In this document: positions 60,001-64,000 of the stretch, piece after piece
Position numbering within the stretch: position 1 is the stretch's first letter
How the letters are laid out: each line of letters starts with the position of its first letter
Source: Penium margaritaceum
Taxonomy: Eukaryota > Streptophyta > Zygnematophyceae > Desmidiales > Peniaceae
NCBI GenBank assembly: GCA_023375785.1
Contig: SZWC01004831.1
Coordinates: 82,187-146,186 of the forward strand
Length of the DNA stretch: 64,000 nt
Reading direction: 5' to 3'
Position numbers and translations under genes: made by a program
Notes under the pieces: model-generated
The model's database searches: none
What the model saw: the letters and a program-made list of their open reading frames with translations, nothing else
Told to the model about the DNA's origin: nothing

Positions 60001-63000
60001 TTGGGAACTAGCTACGTCCTAGTTGCACCCTAGTTGCACCCTAGTTGCACCCTAGTTCCGTCCTAGTTGCGCCCTAGTTGCACGATACCTGCGCCCTAGT
60101 TGCGTCCTACTTGCGTCCTACTTGCGCCCTAGTTGCACCCTAGTTGCACCCTAGTTACGTCCTAGTTGCGCCCTACTTGCGCCCTAGTTGTCCCCTAGTT
60201 GCACCCTAGTTACACCCTAGTTGTGCCCTACTTGTGCCCTTGTTGAACCCTAGTTTCCCCCTAGTTGCACCCTAGTTGCACCCTACTTGTGCCCTTGTTG
60301 CGCCCTACTTGCGTCCTAGTTGTACCCCACTTGCGCCCTACCTGCACCCTACTTGCGTCCTAGTTGCGCCCTAGTTACACCTTAATTACACCCTACTTGC
60401 ACCCTACTTGCGCCCTAGTTGCACCCTAGTTGTGCAGCCCTACTTATGCCCTACTTGCTCCCTAGTTGTGCCCTACTTACGCCTTACTTGTGTCTTACTT
60501 GTGCCCTAGTTGTGCCCTACATGCGCCCTAGTTACACCCTACTATTGCCCTACTTGCGCCCTAGTTGCATCCTAGTTGCGTCCTAGTTATGCCCTAGTTG
60601 AACCCTACTTGCACCCTAGTTGCATCCTACTTGCGTCCTACTTGCGCCCTAGTTGTGCCCAAGTTCCGTCCTAGTTGCGCCCTAGTTGCATCCTAGTTGC
60701 GCCCTAGTTGGACCCTAGTTGCGCCCTAGTTGCGCCCTACTTGCACCATACTTGTGTCCTACTTGCGTCCTAGTTGCGTCCTAGTTGCACCCTAGATGCG
60801 CCCTAGGTGCACCTCAGTTGGGCACTAGCTATGCCCTAATGGCGCCCTCGTCAAGTCCTAGTTGCACCCTAGTTACGCCCTACTTACACCCTCCTCGTGT
60901 CCTAGTTGTGCCCTACTTGCGCCCTAGTTACGCCCTAGTTGTATCCTTATTGTGCCCTACATGCGCCCTAGTTGCATCCTACTTGCGCCCTACTTGCGCC
61001 CTAGTTGTGCACTAGTTGCACCCTAGTTGCACCCTAATTGCGTCCTAGTTATGCCCTAGTTGCACCCTAGTTGCACCCGACTTGCGCCCTACTTGCGCCC
61101 CACTGGCGCCCTAGTTACGCCCTAGTTGCGCCCTTCTTGCGCCCTAGTTACGCCCTAGTTGCGCACTAGATGCGCCCTAGATGCGCCCTACTTGCACCCT
61201 AGTTGTGCCCTAGTTACGCCCTAGTTGCACCCTAGTTGTGCACTACTTGTTCCCTTCTTGCGCCCTAGTTGCGTCCTATTTGCACCCTAGTTGCACCCTA
61301 CTTGCGTCCTTGTTGCGCCCTACTTGCGTCCAAGTTGCACCCTACTTGCGCCCTACTTGCGCCTCACTTGCGCCCTAGTTGTACCTTAGTTGCGCCCTAG
61401 TTGCGCCCTACTTATGCCCTAATTGTGTCCTAGTTGCACCCTAGTTGCGCCATACTTAGGCTTTACTTGCGTGCTACTTGCGCCCTAGTTGTTCGCTACA
61501 TGCGCCCTAGTTGCACCCTACTTGCGCCCTACTTGCGCCAAATTTGCGCTCTGGTTGTACCCTAGTTGCATCCTAGTTGCGCCCTACTTGCGCCCTACTT
61601 GCACCCTAGTTACGTCCTTCTTACTCCCTACTTGTGCCTTAGTTGTGCCCTTGTTGCGCCCTAGTTGCGCCCTAGTTGCGCCCTAGTTGTGCCCTTGTAG
61701 CATCCTAGTTGCGCCCTAGTTGCACCCTAGTTGCACCCTAGTTGCGCCGTCATTGTGCCCTATTTGCGCCATACTTGCGCCCTAGTTGCATCCTAGTTGC
61801 GTCCTGCTTGCGCCTCAGTTGGATACTAGATACGCCCTAGTTGTGCCCTAGTTGAACCTTAGTTGCACCCTAGTTGTACCCTAGTTGCACCCTACTTGCG
61901 CCCTGAATACGCCCTAGTTGTACCATACTTGCGCCTCACTTGCACCCTACTTGCGCCCTAGTTGAGCCCTAGTTGAGTCCTAGTTGCTCCCTAGTTGCGC
62001 CTTAGTTGCGTCTCAGTTGGACACTAGCTACACCCTAGTTGCGCCCTACTTGCGCTCTAGTTGCGTCCTAGTTGCGCCCTAGTTGCGCCTTAGTTGCGCC
62101 CTACTTCCGCCCTACTTGCGCCCTAGTTGCGTCCTAGTTGTACCCTAGTTGTACCCAACTTGTGCCCTACTTGTGCCCTACTTGCGCCCTAGTTGCATCC
62201 AAGTTGCGCCACAGGTTGGCACTAGCTACATCCTAGTTGCGCCCTAGTTGCGTCCTAGATGCGCCCTAGTTGCGTCCTACTCGCATCCTAGTTACGTCCT
62301 AGTTGCGCCCTAGTTGCGCCCTACTTGCGCCCTACTTGCGCCCTACTTGCGCCCTAGTTGTGCCCTATTTGCATCTCAGTTGGGCAATAGATACACCCTA
62401 GTTGCGCCCTACTTGCGCCCTAGTTATGCCTTAGTTACGGCCTAGTTGCGCCCTAGTTGCGCCCTACTTGCGCCCTAGTTTCGCCCTAGTTGTGACCTTG
62501 TTGCACCCTAGTTGCGTCCTACATGCGCCCTAGTTGCGCCCTACTTGCACCCTACTTCCGTCCTACATGTGCCCTAGTTTTTTCCTGGTTGAGCCCTAGT
62601 TGTGCCCGAGCTGGGCACTAATTACGCCCTAGTTACGCCCTAGTTGTGTCCTAGATGCGACCTAGTTGCATCCTACTCGCGTCCTAGTTGCGTCCTAGTT
62701 GCGCCCTAGTTGCGCCCTACTTGCGCCATACTTGTGTCCTACTTGCACCCTAGTTGCGTCCTAGTTGCACCTCAGTTGGACACTATATACACCCTAGTTG
62801 CACCCTATTGCGCCCTAGTTACGCCCTAGTTGTGCCCTAGTTGCGCCCTAGTTGCGTCCTACTTGCGCCCTAGTTGCACCCTAGTCGCGCCCTTGTTGTA
62901 CCCTAGTTGCGGCCTACATGCGCCCTAGTTGCGCCCTACTTGTGCCCTAGTTGCGTCCAAGTTGCGCCGCAGGTTGGCACTAGCTACGTCCTAGTTGCAT

Positions 63001-64000
63001 CCTAGATGCGACCTAGTTGCGTCCTACTCGCTCCCTAGTTGCGTCCTAGTTGCAACCTAGTTGCGCCCTACTTGCGCCCTACTTGCACCCTACTTGTGTC
63101 CTAGTTGCGCCCTAGTTGCACCTCAGTTGGCACTAGCTACGCCCTAGTTGCATCCTAGTTGCGCTCTACTTGTGTCCTAGTTACGCCCTAGTTGCACCTT
63201 ACTTGCGCCCTACTTCCGCCCTACTTGCGCCCTAGTTGCGTCCTAGTTGTACCCTAGTTGCACCCAACTTGTGCCCTAGTTGCGCCCTACTTGCGCCCTA
63301 GTTGCGACCAAGTTGCGCCGCAGGTTGGCCGTAGCTACACCCTAGTTGCGTCCTAGTTGCGACGTAGATGCGACCTAGTTGCGTCCTTCTCGCGCCATAG
63401 TTGCGTCCTAGTTGCGCCCTAGTTGCGCCCTACTTGCGCCCTACCAGCGCCTTACTTGCACCCTAGTTACGCCCTAGTTGTACCTCAGTTGGGCACTAGA
63501 TACACCCTAGTTGCGCCCTAGTTGCACCCTAGTTGTGCCCTACTTACACCCTACTTCCGTCCTAGATGTGCCCTAGTTTTGTCCTAGTTGCGCCCTAGTT
63601 GTGCTCTAGTTGGGCACTAGCTATGCCCTAGTTATGCCCTAGTTGCGTCCTAGTTGCGCCCTAGTTGCGCCCTAGTTGCGCCCTACTTGCCCCCTAGTTG
63701 CGCCCTAGCTGCACCCAAGTTGCACCCTACTTGCACCCTACTTGCGTCCTAGTTGTGCCCTAGTTGTGCCCTTCGGGCGCCCTAGTTGCGCCCTACTTCC
63801 GTCCTAGTCGCCCTAGTTGTGCCTCAGTTGGACACTAGCTACACCATAGTTGCGTCCTAGTTACGCCCTAGTTGTGCGCTAGTTGCGCCTCATTTGGGCA
63901 CTAGCTACGCCCTAGTTGCACCCTAGTTACGCCCTAGTTGCACCCTAGTTGCGCCCTAGTTACACCCTAGTTGCACCGTAGTAGCGTCCTACTTGCGCCC
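51062..64000. repeat. 11-bp satellite, block 3 with higher-order structure
   Basis: 12.9 kb of the same CCCTAGTTGCG satellite in the same orientation, continuing past the right edge. No other element or gene is present. Landmarks show that 51.2-60.4 kb is the counterpart of 29.2-38.5 kb. At the right end 57.7-59.3 kb and 62.2-63.8 kb are tandem copies about 4.50 kb apart (CAGGTTGGC landmark at 57,714 and 62,212, CTTCGGG at 59,274 and 63,771). Confidence 0.95.

Larger units (their letters stand above)
29845..61106. repeat. ~4.0-4.8-kb higher-order satellite unit, seven marked copies
   Basis: The rare string CACTGGCGCC occurs at 29,845, 34,584, 39,120, 43,188, 51,886, 56,647 and 61,101. Spacings are 4,739, 4,536, 4,068, 8,698, 4,761 and 4,454 bp. 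Removing the hAT and its target duplication (4,656 bp) turns 8,698 into 4,042. The context around each copy is also alike (a TTACGCCCTAGTTG run, then a TTCTTGC unit). A CCCTTCGGGC marker in the same arrays gives 59,274 to 63,771 = 4,497 bp. So the 11-bp units are organised in a tandem unit of about 4.4 kb. Confidence 0.8.

Noticed and set aside
15101-61686. About twenty open frames of 65-87 codons in the satellite, with an 11-residue repeat such as YLRPSCALVAP
   Set aside because: An 11-nt repeat gives the same 11-residue peptide period in all three frames. A frame stays open only where every third unit has CTAC instead of CTAG. Lengths cluster near multiples of 11 for the same reason, and there is no promoter, splice pattern or conserved start.
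12088-64000. CRISPR array or prokaryotic direct repeats
   Set aside because: The repeats are contiguous 11-bp units with no unique spacers, and the window is clearly eukaryotic with LTR elements and a hAT.
12088-64000. Telomere array (CCCTAAA-type)
   Set aside because: Units share only the CCCTA core. The period is 11 bp, and the rest (GTTGCG) does not match a plant or algal telomere repeat.

Overview
This is a eukaryotic, repeat-only window with no convincing host protein-coding gene, rRNA, tRNA or CRISPR. It probably comes from the heterochromatin of a green plant or streptophyte alga. The clues are a Ty1/copia LTR with the plant-style TGTTGGAAT start, primer-binding sites matching initiator tRNA-Met on two LTR elements, a gypsy element ending in a chromodomain, a plant-type hAT transposase, and strong CpG decay. 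The species cannot be named from the sequence.

Layout. 1-1,506: an (ATATAC)n microsatellite, then about 1.3 kb of unassigned sequence with a hairpin, a CATA microsatellite and two identical 14-bp palindromes. 1,507-12,087: a minus-strand Ty1/copia fossil, cut short at its left end, with a 6.3-kb plus-strand Ty3/gypsy chromovirus (4,143-10,472) inserted into its gag. The gypsy has both LTRs, a 5-bp target duplication (TCCTC), PBS and PPT. Its LTRs differ by roughly 7-8% by eye, and it is broken inside. From 12,088 to the right edge (about 44 kb net of inserts): an 11-bp satellite, consensus CCCTAGTTGCG, always in the same orientation. It is interrupted twice: at 16,092-19,037 by a segment carrying about ten copies of a ~235-bp hairpin-bearing tandem repeat, and at 46,406-51,053 by a full-length hAT transposon with an intact 8-bp target duplication (CCTTAGTT).

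The satellite is layered. Its 11-bp units sit inside 33-bp marker blocks, ~2.4-kb sub-repeats and a ~4.0-4.8-kb higher-order unit seen seven times. Three blocks are offset by ~7.7 kb and ~22.0 kb (17.4 kb without the hAT). Most unit variation is CG to TG or CA, as expected from decay of methylated CpG. The short ORFs in the array, with an 11-residue protein period, follow from the 11-nt period and are not genes.

The order of events can be partly read. The gypsy entered an existing copia. The hAT entered an already organised satellite, because uninterrupted counterparts of its target are visible at about 29,025 and 60,258. Two single-N positions (16,967 and 46,813) are each flanked by perfect direct duplications (214 and 289 bp). 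These look like unmerged contig ends, so two apparent duplications are probably artefacts. The most interesting unexplained material is the hierarchical 11-bp satellite and the ~235-bp hairpin array embedded in it.
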